From contig NZ_VLJP01000023.1 in NCBI RefSeq assembly GCF_007829525.1, positions 94,477-155,288 on the forward strand: DNA of 60,812 nt, given 5' to 3'. Within the stretch, counting starts at the first letter, position 1, and the number at the start of each line of letters is the position of its first letter. Made by a program: the position numbers and the translations under genes. Of this stretch, positions 18,201 to 26,697 are shown piece after piece. This DNA is from Mesorhizobium sp. J18 (GTDB lineage: Bacteria > Pseudomonadota > Alphaproteobacteria > Rhizobiales > Rhizobiaceae). A model generated the notes under the pieces. That model searched no databases, was not told the DNA's origin, and worked only from the letters and a program-made list of their open reading frames with translations.

Positions 18201-19397
18201 ATGGCTGGAATAGCCGCCGTGGCGGTAGCCTATGTACTTTCGCAGTTCTACCGCTCGTTTCTGGCCGTTCTGACGCCGGCATTGATAACGGAACTGGGTG
18301 CTACCAAGGCAGAACTGTCTTTTGCCTCCGGCGCCTGGTTCGCTGCTTTTGCCCTGATGCAGTTTGCCGTCGGCGTATCGCTCGACCATTACGGACCCAA
18401 GCGCACGGTGGCCGTAATTCTTGGTCTTTGCGGGGGAGGTGGCGCATTCTTGTTCGCAGCCGCAACGGCGCCTTGGATGATCGTTCTGGCCATGGGTTTG
18501 ATCGGCGGAGGCTGTGCGCCGGTGCTCATGGCGGGCATGTACATATTCGCGCGCAGCTTTCCGCCAGCTCGATTGGCGGTGCTTACCTCTTGGCTGATTG
18601 CCTTCGGCTCCGCTGGAAATGTCGTCGGCACGACGCCGCTCGCCACCATTGCCGAAATCTATGGCTGGCGACCGGTCATGTTCGTCTTTGGCCTGCTTAC
18701 TCTTCTAACTGCGCTCGCATTATTGGTGCTCGTGCGCGACCCGCCGCGCGCGGAAGGAAATCCAGGCGATGCGAAGGGATTTTCCGGTTACTTTCACGTC
18801 GCCAGGATAAGGGAATTGTGGCCGCTCATTCCCTTGGTGGGCATGAACTACGCGCCGCTGATCGGCATACTCGGGCTTTGGGCCGGGCCTTATCTGGCAG
18901 ATGTCCATGGCGCCGATTCGCTCGCCATCGGCCATGTGACGCTGTTCATGGCTATCGCGGCTATTGCCGGTTCGTTCATCTACGGCCCGCTCGACACGAT
19001 TTTTGGAACACGCAAATGGGTTGCCGTCGCCGGCAATACGGGATCGATCCTCGTTATCGGCTGGCTCGCGCTGTTTCCGGTGCAGGGTGTCGCCACCATC
19101 ACGGCGGCATTCGTCCTGATCGCGCTATTCGGGTCGAGCTTCGCCCTGATCATGGCGCATGCCCGCTCCTTCCTGCCGGTGCATCTGACAGGGCGGGGCA
19201 TCACCTTGCTCAACTTCTTCTCCATCGGCATGGTAGGCATCGTCCAATTCCTGACCGGAGTCGTCGTTACCGCGGCCACAAGGCCTGAAGAGCCGGCGGC
19301 AGCTTATGCTGCGCTCTTCACCTTCTACGTGGTCATGCTTGCCGCCGCCGTCCTGGTCTATCTGTTCGCCAGGGACGCCCGACCGGAGAGGTCCTAG
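18201..19397 (+). CDS. MFS transporter
   Basis: A 398-residue major facilitator with about twelve membrane helices. The loop-2 motif appears as GVSLDHYGPKRT, between helices 2 and 3, and the second half begins with ELWPLIPLVGMNYAPLIG. The substrate cannot be read from the sequence; the N-terminal half resembles nitrate/nitrite and sugar-phosphate style facilitators only generally. The start is set by GAGGAGAGG. Its stop codon TAG overlaps that of the convergent SDR gene inside CCTAG. Confidence 0.85.
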   Translation: MAGIAAVAVAYVLSQFYRSFLAVLTPALITELGATKAELSFASGAWFAAFALMQFAVGVSLDHYGPKRTVAVILGLCGGGGAFLFAAATAPWMIVLAMGLIGGGCAPVLMAGMYIFARSFPPARLAVLTSWLIAFGSAGNVVGTTPLATIAEIYGWRPVMFVFGLLTLLTALALLVLVRDPPRAEGNPGDAKGFSGYFHVARIRELWPLIPLVGMNYAPLIGILGLWAGPYLADVHGADSLAIGHVTLFMAIAAIAGSFIYGPLDTIFGTRKWVAVAGNTGSILVIGWLALFPVQGVATITAAFVLIALFGSSFALIMAHARSFLPVHLTGRGITLLNFFSIGMVGIVQFLTGVVVTAATRPEEPAAAYAALFTFYVVMLAAAVLVYLFARDARPERS

Positions 19398-20212
19398 GAC
19401 CTTCTCCTGTCGCGGGGGCCGATCGGCCGCTTGTCCCAGCCCGTAATCTTGTAGAGAAGCCAGAAGCGGATCGGCTGCGGTACGAGGCGAAGAAACTTCA
19501 ATGACCATGTGAGCCGGCGTGGGAATGTTACTTCGAACCCGCCCGACTGGAAGGCCTTAAGAATGCGTCGCGACGCATCTTCGACCTTCATCAGGGCTGG
19601 CATGGGGAATTTCGCCTTTTCGGTGAGCGGAGTGGCAATGAAGCCCGGATTGAAGACCTGCAGGCGGATATTCATCTTTTCCAGATCGAAGCGCAGGGAT
19701 TCAACGAGATTGTTGAGCGCCGCCTTTGTCGCACCGTAGGCCGCCGCTGAGGGCAAACCGAAATAGGAGGTGACCGAACCGGTGACAGCCACCTGTCCGA
19801 AGCCGCGCTCACGCATGCGATCGACCACCGGCACAAGTCCGAAGATGACGCCCAAGACATTAATCTCGAAGGATCGCACGAAATTCGTTGTTTCCATACG
19901 ATCGCCGCGGATCGGCAGATACGTCCCGGCATTGAGCAGGGCGAGCACGATGGGGCCGGCTTCCTTCTCGATCGCTGCCACTGTCCGCTCCATGCCCTTT
20001 TCATCGCTCACATCGCAGGGGAAAGCGAGAATCCGTCCGGGAAGCCCCATGGCTTCCTGTTCAATGAGCTTGAGATCGGCCTGATCCCTCGCGGTCGCCG
20101 CGACCGTATAGCCAGCGCGCGCAAGGTCGAGCGCAACGGCCTTGCCGATGCCGGTGCTGGCTCCTGTGACCCAGGCAACGCCGTCTTTGGGGCTCGCCCT
20201 GTAAAGCGGCAT
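19394..20212 (-). CDS. Short-chain dehydrogenase/reductase
   Basis: A 272-residue cytoplasmic NAD(P)-dependent oxidoreductase of the classical SDR family. Cofactor loop VTGASTGIGKA, the NAG motif in LNAGTY, the catalytic Ser in VTGSVTSY and Tyr-x3-Lys in AYGATKAA are all visible. The C-terminal part, rich in basic and aromatic residues (LTWSLKFLRLVPQPIRFWLLYKI), may touch the membrane. The frame extends far upstream, but the family's N-terminus fixes the start at 20212. The substrate is unknown. Confidence 0.87.
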   Translation of the reverse strand: MPLYRASPKDGVAWVTGASTGIGKAVALDLARAGYTVAATARDQADLKLIEQEAMGLPGRILAFPCDVSDEKGMERTVAAIEKEAGPIVLALLNAGTYLPIRGDRMETTNFVRSFEINVLGVIFGLVPVVDRMRERGFGQVAVTGSVTSYFGLPSAAAYGATKAALNNLVESLRFDLEKMNIRLQVFNPGFIATPLTEKAKFPMPALMKVEDASRRILKAFQSGGFEVTFPRRLTWSLKFLRLVPQPIRFWLLYKITGWDKRPIGPRDRRRS

Positions 20213-20375
20213 GATTCCTCCGTTGCTTCGTCGCCAGACAATTAGCCGCGCGATCCGGGAATGGGAAGGCGTGTGCAAGAGCATGCTCGCGAAACGGCCA
20301 TTGAAAGAAAATCCCCGCTTGAAAGCGCGCGGCGTGGTTTCTAGGGTTTCGCGGCAAGAAAAGAGGTAAGCCAAA

Positions 20376-21410
20376 ATGCACCGCTCTGTCGTCGACGTCA
20401 TCGGCAACACGCCGCTCATCCGCCTGAACCGTGCCTCCGAAGAGACCGGCTGCGAAATCCTCGGCAAGGCCGAATTCATGAATCCCGGACAGTCGGTCAA
20501 GGATCGTGCCGGGCTCTTCATCATCCGTGATGCGGAAAAACACGGCCTTCTGCGGCCTGGCGGCGTCATCGTAGAGGGAACGGCAGGCAATACCGGAATC
20601 GGCCTCACGGTGGTTGCCAAGGCGCTCGGCTACCGCACCGTCATCGTGATTCCCGATACTCAGAGCCAGGAGAAGAAGGATGCGCTGCGGCTTCTCGGAG
20701 CGGAACTGCTGGAAGTTCCGGCCGTCCCCTACAAGAATCCGAACAACTATGTGAAGGTTTCCGGTCGCCTTGCCGAACAATTGGCAGAAAGCGACCCGAA
20801 GGGCGCTATTTGGGCCAACCAGTTCGACAATATCGCCAATCGCGAAGGTCATGTGCGCACGACCGCGCAGGAGATCTGGGAACAGACCGGCGGCAAAATC
20901 GACGGTTTCGTCTCCGCTGTCGGCACCGGCGGAACCTTGGCCGGCGTGGCGGAAGGCCTGCGTGCCAAGAGCAACTCGGTCAAGATCGCAATCGCCGACC
21001 CGATGGGCGCGGCGCTTTTCAGCTATTACACGACCGGTGAGCTGAAATCCGAGGGGAGCTCGATCACCGAAGGTATCGGGCAGGGACGTATCACTGCGAA
21101 TCTCGAAGGCTTTACGCCTGATTTCTCCTATCAGATACCTGATGCCGAGGCGCTGCCCATCATCTTCGATCTGCTGCAGGAGGAAGGACTGTGCCTGGGC
21201 GGCTCGACCGGCATCAACATTGCCGGTGCAATCCGATTGGCAAAGGACCTCGGCCCTGGCCACACCATCGTAACGATTCTTTGCGATTATGGAACGCGCT
21301 ATCAGTCCAAGCTGTTTAATCCGGAATTCCTGCGTTCAAAGGATTTACCGGTGCCGGAATGGATGGACAAAAAGCCGGATATCGAAATCCCCTTCGAGGG
21401 GGTCGCGTGA
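20376..21410 (+). CDS. cysK: Cysteine synthase A (O-acetylserine sulfhydrylase)
   Basis: A 344-residue PLP enzyme making cysteine from O-acetylserine and sulfide. PLP-Lys lies in GQSVKDRAG, the substrate loop in EGTAGNTGIG and the phosphate-binding loop in GGSTGINI. It is about 30 residues longer than E. coli CysK because of a C-terminal extension common in alphaproteobacteria. It heads an operon: its TGA overlaps the alaX ATG by one base, followed by sseA, so sulfur amino-acid supply and quality control are coupled. Confidence 0.95.
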   Translation: MHRSVVDVIGNTPLIRLNRASEETGCEILGKAEFMNPGQSVKDRAGLFIIRDAEKHGLLRPGGVIVEGTAGNTGIGLTVVAKALGYRTVIVIPDTQSQEKKDALRLLGAELLEVPAVPYKNPNNYVKVSGRLAEQLAESDPKGAIWANQFDNIANREGHVRTTAQEIWEQTGGKIDGFVSAVGTGGTLAGVAEGLRAKSNSVKIAIADPMGAALFSYYTTGELKSEGSSITEGIGQGRITANLEGFTPDFSYQIPDAEALPIIFDLLQEEGLCLGGSTGINIAGAIRLAKDLGPGHTIVTILCDYGTRYQSKLFNPEFLRSKDLPVPEWMDKKPDIEIPFEGVA

Positions 21411-22150
21411 TGGCCCCGACACAGGCGCTGTTTCGCGAGGACGCTTATCTGAAAACCGCCGATGCGCAAGTTGTCGCCCTGAACGATCGCGGCGGACTGA
21501 TACTCAACCGAACCATATTCTATGCCACATCCGGAGGACAGCCCGGCGATACCGGCTTCTTGGAATGCGCCGACGGTTCACGCATCGTGATTGCGGGCAC
21601 GATCACCGGCGAAACCAAGGATGAAATCATCCATCTGCCGGCACCCGACCAGCCGATGCCGAAGCCGGGCGAGGTGGTCAAGCTCGCAATCGACTGGGAG
21701 CGCCGGTTCAAGCTGATGCGCATGCATACAGCCTGCCATCTGCTGACCGTTGTCTGCCCGTTTCCGATCACGGGAGCTGCAGTGAACGAGGAGGACTCTC
21801 GCGTCGATTTTGACCTGCCGGATGCCGGCGTGACGAAGGAAGATGTCACCGCCAGTCTGCAGGAACTCATCGCCGCCGATCACCCGGTTTTCACCCGCTG
21901 GATCACAGATGACGAACTGGCCGCGAAGCCGACTTTGGTGAAGTCAAAGAATGTCCGCCCTCCTGCCGGGACCGGCCGCATCCGTCTCGTCTGCATAGGG
22001 GAAAGCGCTTCGGTGGACAGTCAGCCTTGCGGCGGCACACATGTTGCCCGCACAGGAGAGATAGGCGAGATTCATGTCGGAAAGATCGAGAAGAAGGGGC
22101 GGGAGAACCGCCGTTTCCGGCTACGCTTCGGCCCGCTGCCGGTCGCTTGA
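21410..22150 (+). CDS. Alanyl-tRNA editing protein (AlaX type)
   Basis: A 246-residue stand-alone editing domain that deacylates mischarged tRNA-Ala (Ser- or Gly-tRNA-Ala). Zinc ligands are clear: His-x3-His in MRMHTACHLL and Cys-x3-His in QPCGGTHVA. ATG 21410 overlaps the cysK stop (TGATG); the frame upstream lies inside cysK. Placement between cysK and sseA is notable, since serine is the precursor of cysteine and also the main mischarged amino acid; a functional link is inference. Confidence 0.93.
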   Translation: MAPTQALFREDAYLKTADAQVVALNDRGGLILNRTIFYATSGGQPGDTGFLECADGSRIVIAGTITGETKDEIIHLPAPDQPMPKPGEVVKLAIDWERRFKLMRMHTACHLLTVVCPFPITGAAVNEEDSRVDFDLPDAGVTKEDVTASLQELIAADHPVFTRWITDDELAAKPTLVKSKNVRPPAGTGRIRLVCIGESASVDSQPCGGTHVARTGEIGEIHVGKIEKKGRENRRFRLRFGPLPVA

Positions 22151-22161
22151 GGGAGGTTGCT

Positions 22162-23013
22162 ATGGGCGAGAAAAGCCGCTTCGTCGTATCTGCCGACTGG
22201 CTTCAGGAGCGTTTGGGCCAGCCGGGTCTCTCCATCGTGGACGGCTCTTGGTATCTGCCACAACAGGGCCGTGACGCACGTGCCGAATATGAGGCCGCCC
22301 ACATTCCGGGTGCGATCTTCTTCGATCAGGACTTGGTGGTCGATCCTGATTCCGATTTGCCCCATGCACTGCCCAGTCCTGGAGTCTTCGAAAGACATGT
22401 CAATGCCATGGGCATTTCGGAGAGGGATACGATCGTCGTCTATGATGGAATGGGCATGGTCTCCGCTCCGCGCGTCTGGTGGCTCTTCCGCGTGATGGGC
22501 GCCGGGGAAGTCTACGTTCTCGATGGTGGCTTCGACCGCTGGAAGCGGGAAGGCCGGTCGGTTACGGACGAGATGACCAAGATTGCGCCTTGCGCATTCA
22601 AAGCGGATTTCGATGAAAAGCGGGTTGCCTCGCTGGCCGACATGCTGGAGATCGTCAGGACAGGTGTCAGCCAGATCGCCGATGCCCGTCCGGCCGGTCG
22701 TTTCACGGGCAGGGATCCCGAGCCACGGCCGGGCATGCGGTCCGGTCATATGCCGGGGGCACGCAATGTTCCAGCGGCGAGCCTTTCAGAGAACGGCGAG
22801 CTCCTGCCGGTGGAGCGTCTGCGCGAGGTGTTTCGCGATGCTGGAATAGACCTGGGCAAGCCGGTAGTGACCTCCTGCGGTTCCGGCGTCACGGCCGCTG
22901 CCATCACGCTGGCGCTGGAATCCGTAGGGCATGCCGACAACCGGCTCTATGACGGCTCCTGGAGCGAATGGGGCTCGCGCGAGGAAACACCGGTCGCAGT
23001 CGGTGATGCATAG
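22162..23013 (+). CDS. sseA: 3-Mercaptopyruvate sulfurtransferase (tandem rhodanese)
   Basis: A 283-residue protein with two rhodanese domains; the second carries the active-site Cys in TSCGSGVTA, where CGSGVT is the loop typical of 3-mercaptopyruvate rather than thiosulfate sulfurtransferases. Substrate Arg residues are plausible in RPAGRFTGRDPEP. The ATG follows GAGGGAGG. Third gene of the cysK operon, consistent with moving sulfur from mercaptopyruvate to thiophilic acceptors. Confidence 0.93.
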   Translation: MGEKSRFVVSADWLQERLGQPGLSIVDGSWYLPQQGRDARAEYEAAHIPGAIFFDQDLVVDPDSDLPHALPSPGVFERHVNAMGISERDTIVVYDGMGMVSAPRVWWLFRVMGAGEVYVLDGGFDRWKREGRSVTDEMTKIAPCAFKADFDEKRVASLADMLEIVRTGVSQIADARPAGRFTGRDPEPRPGMRSGHMPGARNVPAASLSENGELLPVERLREVFRDAGIDLGKPVVTSCGSGVTAAAITLALESVGHADNRLYDGSWSEWGSREETPVAVGDA

Positions 23014-23027
23014 CCGGGAGCCGGTGC

Positions 23028-23564
23028 TTGTCCCGGAACACCAAACCACGGTTTCTCACTGCGCGGATCACCCATCTGGAGATGACGGCGCCGAGCGGCC
23101 GCCATGTCCACCCTCCGCTGGGCTTCCGCATTGCCATTATGCGCGCGGAGAAGATGCCGCCCGCCTTTTACCGATTCCTCTATGAACAGGTGGGGCGTAC
23201 GCATCATTGGTCGCTACGCCGGGACATGGAAGACGACGAGTTGCGTGCGGTGATCCATGCCGAAGCCACGGAAATCTCTGTCCTCTATGTTGACGGATCG
23301 CCCGCCGGCTTCTTCGAACTTGATACCGCGCGCAAGCCGGACGAGGTCGAAATCGTCTATTTCGGTCTGGTGCCGGATTTCCAGGGCAGGGGGCTCGGCG
23401 CCTTCTTCCTTTCGGAAACCGTTTCGGCTGCTTGGGCGCATGATCCTGCCAAGGTGACAATCCACACCAACACGCTCGACAGCCCACGTGCACTGCAGCT
23501 CTATCAAAAGGCAGGCTTCACGCCCGTCTCGTGGAGTGAGGAAACCATCCAGGCCTGGGACTGA
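23028..23564 (+). CDS. GNAT family N-acetyltransferase
   Basis: A 178-residue GNAT protein. The acetyl-CoA loop appears as VPDFQGRGLGAFFL, and a C-terminal YQKAGFTPV strand completes the fold. The start is uncertain: TTG 23028 keeps a RITHLEMTAP segment that I recall from related proteins, whereas ATG 23082 would cut it. It lies 14 bases after sseA and probably belongs to the same operon. The acceptor substrate is unknown. Confidence 0.83.
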   Translation: MSRNTKPRFLTARITHLEMTAPSGRHVHPPLGFRIAIMRAEKMPPAFYRFLYEQVGRTHHWSLRRDMEDDELRAVIHAEATEISVLYVDGSPAGFFELDTARKPDEVEIVYFGLVPDFQGRGLGAFFLSETVSAAWAHDPAKVTIHTNTLDSPRALQLYQKAGFTPVSWSEETIQAWD

Positions 23565-23645
23565 CAACCGGGCAGGAATCGGGTGGAAAAGCCTTTTGGC
23601 GAGACGCAAACTGCTCTTCATCCACGCAAAGGTTGGAGAATACTC

Positions 23646-24119
23646 ATGGGTTTAATCAAATTCGTTGCCATGCCGAGCGAGCAGGCACAAGCCTATCGCA
23701 ACGGTGCGGCCGATGCTTATGGAATGTCACCGGAAAGGCGCGTTTCCGATGGCAGCAACATACCGTGCCGGCATTGTCTGCGCACGGTGCCGGAGGGGCG
23801 GCCCTATCTGATCCTGGCCTATCGGCCATTTCCCGGATTGCAGCCTTACGCTGAAACCGGTCCGATTTTCTTGTGCGCGGAAGAATGCGAACGGGCGCCG
23901 GAAAGCGACGTCATGCCGGGAATGTTCCGCATGGTTCCTGACTATATTGTTCGCGGCTACGGATATGACGACCGGATCGTGTACGGCACGGGAGCAGTTA
24001 CCCCAAAGAAGGATATATGCACCTACGCGCATATGCTCCTGCAACGGGACGATATCGCCTATCTGCATATGCGCTCGGCCCGCAACAATTGCTACCAGGT
24101 GCGTATTGACCGAGCCTGA
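23646..24119 (+). CDS. DUF1203 family protein
   Basis: A 157-residue protein of the DUF1203 family, function unknown. Four Cys in two pairs (CRHCLRTVPEG and LCAEECERA) could form a metal site or disulfides. The C-terminus has an HMRSARNNCYQV motif usual for the family. ATG 23646 is chosen over an upstream in-frame start because it gives the normal length. It is followed by the terminator of the opposite ald gene. Confidence 0.8.
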   Translation: MGLIKFVAMPSEQAQAYRNGAADAYGMSPERRVSDGSNIPCRHCLRTVPEGRPYLILAYRPFPGLQPYAETGPIFLCAEECERAPESDVMPGMFRMVPDYIVRGYGYDDRIVYGTGAVTPKKDICTYAHMLLQRDDIAYLHMRSARNNCYQVRIDRA

Positions 24120-24154
24120 CGCCGGCCGTCGCGGGCGGTAATCCAATGAAAAGA

Positions 24155-24176
24155 TCCGCCGGAATCTCACGGCGGA
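24155..24176 (-). terminator. Rho-independent terminator of ald
   Basis: On the minus strand TCCGCCG and CGGCGGA flank an eight-base loop and are followed by TCTTTTC, just past the ald stop codon. Confidence 0.65.
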
Positions 24177-24206
24177 CCAAATGGTTGTGCGGTTAAGTTC
24201 GGATTT

Positions 24207-25325
24207 TCAAGCTGCGGCAAGCGCCGTCTGTGGCTCTGCCATTTCGTAGCCGAGTGCCTCGGCTACAGCCTGATTGGTGATACGGCCCTTATGAACGTTC
24301 AGACCGTTGCGCAGGTTCTGGTCGTCCATAATTGCCTTCAAACCCTTGTCGGCAAGCTGAAGGCCGTAATGCAGGGTCGCATTGTTCAGCGCGTGCGCCG
24401 AAGTGACCGGTACCGCACCCGGCATATTGGCGACACAATAGTGGATGACGCCCTCGACCTCATAGGTCGGGTCGGAATGGGTGGTCGGATGGGAAGTCTC
24501 GAAGCAACCACCTTAGTCAATGGCGACATCGACGAGAACCGAACCCTTCTTCATGCCGGTCAGCATTTCGCGGCTGACGAGCTTCGGCGCGGCGGCACCC
24601 GGAATCAAGACTGCTCCGACGACGACATCAGCGGCAAAGCATTCCTCTTCCAGTGCTTCGACGGTGGAGTAGCGTGTGCGTACGCGGCCGTTGAAAATGT
24701 CGTCGAGTTGGCGCAACCGAGGGATGGAGCGGTCGATGATGGTAACCTCTGCACCAAGGCCTACAGCCATCTTGGCCGCATTCAGGCCAACTACGCCGCC
24801 GCCGATGATTGCCACCTTGCCAGGCAGGACGCCGGGAACACCGCCGAGCAGCACACCGCGGCCGCCATTGGCCTTTTGCAATGCGGTCGCACCGGCCTGA
24901 ATCGCCAGCCGGCCCGCGACTTCAGACATCGGCGCAAGCAGGGGCAGCCCGCCGCGCTCATCTGTGACCGTCTCGTAAGCAACGGCTGTGACGCCAGATT
25001 CAATAAGGCCCTTCGTCTGTTCCGGATCAGGGGCCAGGTGCAAATAAGTGTAAAGAATCTGCCCCTCGCGAAGCTGAATCCATTCGACCGGCTGCGGCTC
25101 TTTCACTTTCACGATCATGTCGGACTTGGCGAAAACTTCCTCGGCAGTCTTCGCGATGACAGCGCCTGCGGCGCGGTATGCATTGTCATCGGCGCCGATG
25201 CCGGCTCCGGCTCCGGTTTCGATCAAAACATCATGGCCATGGGCCACATATTCGCGTACGGCGCCGGGAGTAAGCCCGACGCGATATTCATGGTTTTTGA
25301 TTTCCTTCGGGCAGCCAACGCGCAT
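24207..25325 (-). pseudogene. ald: Alanine dehydrogenase interrupted by an in-frame TAA
   Basis: The coding frame equals a full 372-codon alanine dehydrogenase (L-alanine to pyruvate and ammonium, NAD-dependent), but codon 271 is TAA at 24513-24515. The flanking residues read LVDVAID[12 protein letters not shown]; family members have Gln there, so CAA to TAA is the likely change. No frame shift is present and everything downstream to the normal C-terminus is readable. The N-terminal fragment retains [21 protein letters not shown] and most of the NAD domain ([13 protein letters not shown]) but lacks about 100 residues. It could be a true null allele or a base-calling error. ATG 25325 has GGAA in front; an ATG four codons earlier is possible. 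Confidence 0.9.
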
Positions 25326-25465
25326 TGAGATTTCCATTGTGAGAGCCAGGATTGTCTATACTCCCACAAAACGCATTGCACGTGTTTGCGAATCCGTTTG
25401 CTTGGTTGCGCCCCAATCGATAATTCTTGCGCCAAAGAACGCAAAGCTCGAAGGAAATTCACTTC
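25326..25465. promoter_or_regulatory. Divergent promoter region of ald and its Lrp-type regulator
   Basis: This 140-base gap between divergent genes must hold both promoters. I see an AT-rich TATAGACAAT element on the ald side but no clear -35 and no unambiguous palindrome; Lrp-type regulators bind degenerate repeats here in related systems. Confidence 0.4.
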
Positions 25466-25939
25466 ATGGCGCTAGACAGGATCGATATCGCCATTCTGGA
25501 CACGCTTCAGCAGGATGGGAGGATTTCCAATGCCGCCCTGGCGGAGAAGATCGGGCTTTCGCAATCGGCCTGCTCGCGACGCCTCGACAACCTGGAAAGA
25601 AGTGGCGTCATCAGGGGATATCACGCCGAATTGTCGAACGCGGCCCTTGGCTACCGAATGACCGCGATCGTCCACATCTCGCTGTCGGGCCAATTCGAAA
25701 AAACTCTTTCGGAATTCGAGGCAGCGGTGAAACGTTGCCCGAATGTTTTGTCCTGTCACCTTATGTCGGGGGAATATGACTACATCCTGCGGATCGCCGC
25801 GCGCGATCTTGAGGATTACGAGCGCATTCACAAGGAATGGCTGACCGGGATGCCGCATGTCATCAAGATCAACTCCTCTTTCGCCCTGCGCGAGGTGGTC
25901 GACCGCACCGCGACCGGCATCCGTCCCGAAATGGCGTGA
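25466..25939 (+). CDS. Lrp/AsnC family regulator, probable activator of ald
   Basis: A 157-residue regulator: an N-terminal helix-turn-helix (ISNAALAEKIGLSQSACSRRL, about residues 19-40) and a C-terminal RAM/AsnC ligand domain with GEYDYILRI. In Rhizobiales and mycobacteria such a gene opposite ald encodes an alanine-responsive activator. ATG 25466 has AAGGAA upstream. Unlike its presumed target it is intact. Confidence 0.88.
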   Translation: MALDRIDIAILDTLQQDGRISNAALAEKIGLSQSACSRRLDNLERSGVIRGYHAELSNAALGYRMTAIVHISLSGQFEKTLSEFEAAVKRCPNVLSCHLMSGEYDYILRIAARDLEDYERIHKEWLTGMPHVIKINSSFALREVVDRTATGIRPEMA

Positions 25940-25945
25940 CCGAAA

Positions 25946-26608
25946 TCAGTCCTGGATGCCCGCATCGGTGATGATGACATCCATCGGGATGTCATGGGGC
26001 TGCGGATAGATGGTTGGAATGCGGGCAATGCCGTAACCGATACCGATGGTGAGCGGCTTTCGCGGCAGTGCTGCCAGGGTGCGGTCGAAGAAGCCTCCGC
26101 CATAGCCGAGACGATAACAACGCGCATCAAATCCCACCACGGGAGCGATGACGACATCCGGCACAACTTCCTCGCCGGTGGCTGGAACCGGAATATTCCA
26201 GACGCTGCGCTCCAGCGGATCGCCGGTCCGGTAGGAGCGGAAAATGAGCGGCCTGCCCTTCTTGACCACGAGGGGGAGGGCCGTCCGGCCGCCTCTTTCG
26301 TTGATCGAAGCAAGCCAGGAACGAAGATCCGGTTCGCCACGAAACGGCCAATAGATGCTGACCATACGGCCCGCCGGATCACCGATGGCCTGATCGAGGC
26401 TGGCGACAATGCCCTGCGTCATCGCTGCGCGGTCATCGGCGGAGACGGCAAGCCGTGCCTCGATCAGCCGCTGCCGCTCGGCTTTGCGCCAGCGAGCGAT
26501 GTCATTCCATTGAGCAACGTCAGCGGTCACGGCTTCAGGGTGGCCGTCGAGTTCATGCATGAAACATGGCGGCGATGCATATTGCGCCGACGGCTTGTCT
26601 TGATTCAT
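25946..26608 (-). CDS. 5-Formyltetrahydrofolate cyclo-ligase family protein
   Basis: A 220-residue member of the 5-FCL (YgfA/MTHFS) family, which converts 5-formyl-THF to 5,10-methenyl-THF with ATP. Typical elements are IYWPFRGEPD, the ATP-binding RLGYGGGFFDRTL and the C-terminal PMDVIITD. The N-terminus is about 35 residues longer than in short family members. ATG 26608 follows GAAGAGG; ATG 26620 is the alternative. Folate one-carbon recycling would fit the demethylating enzymes further down, but this distance makes the link weak. It ends only six bases from the Lrp gene on the opposite strand. Confidence 0.85.
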   Translation of the reverse strand: MNQDKPSAQYASPPCFMHELDGHPEAVTADVAQWNDIARWRKAERQRLIEARLAVSADDRAAMTQGIVASLDQAIGDPAGRMVSIYWPFRGEPDLRSWLASINERGGRTALPLVVKKGRPLIFRSYRTGDPLERSVWNIPVPATGEEVVPDVVIAPVVGFDARCYRLGYGGGFFDRTLAALPRKPLTIGIGYGIARIPTIYPQPHDIPMDVIITDAGIQD

Positions 26609-26697
26609 GGCCTCTTCCATTCGTGCCTATATTAGCTGGAAAACGGGAAGAGGCTGTCCACGAAGCGACATCGAACGGCGAAGCACTTTTGTAAGTT

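Noticed and set aside
24291-25328. A 345-codon plus-strand frame across ald
   Set aside because: Antisense shadow; the minus strand encodes a clear alanine dehydrogenase apart from one stop codon.
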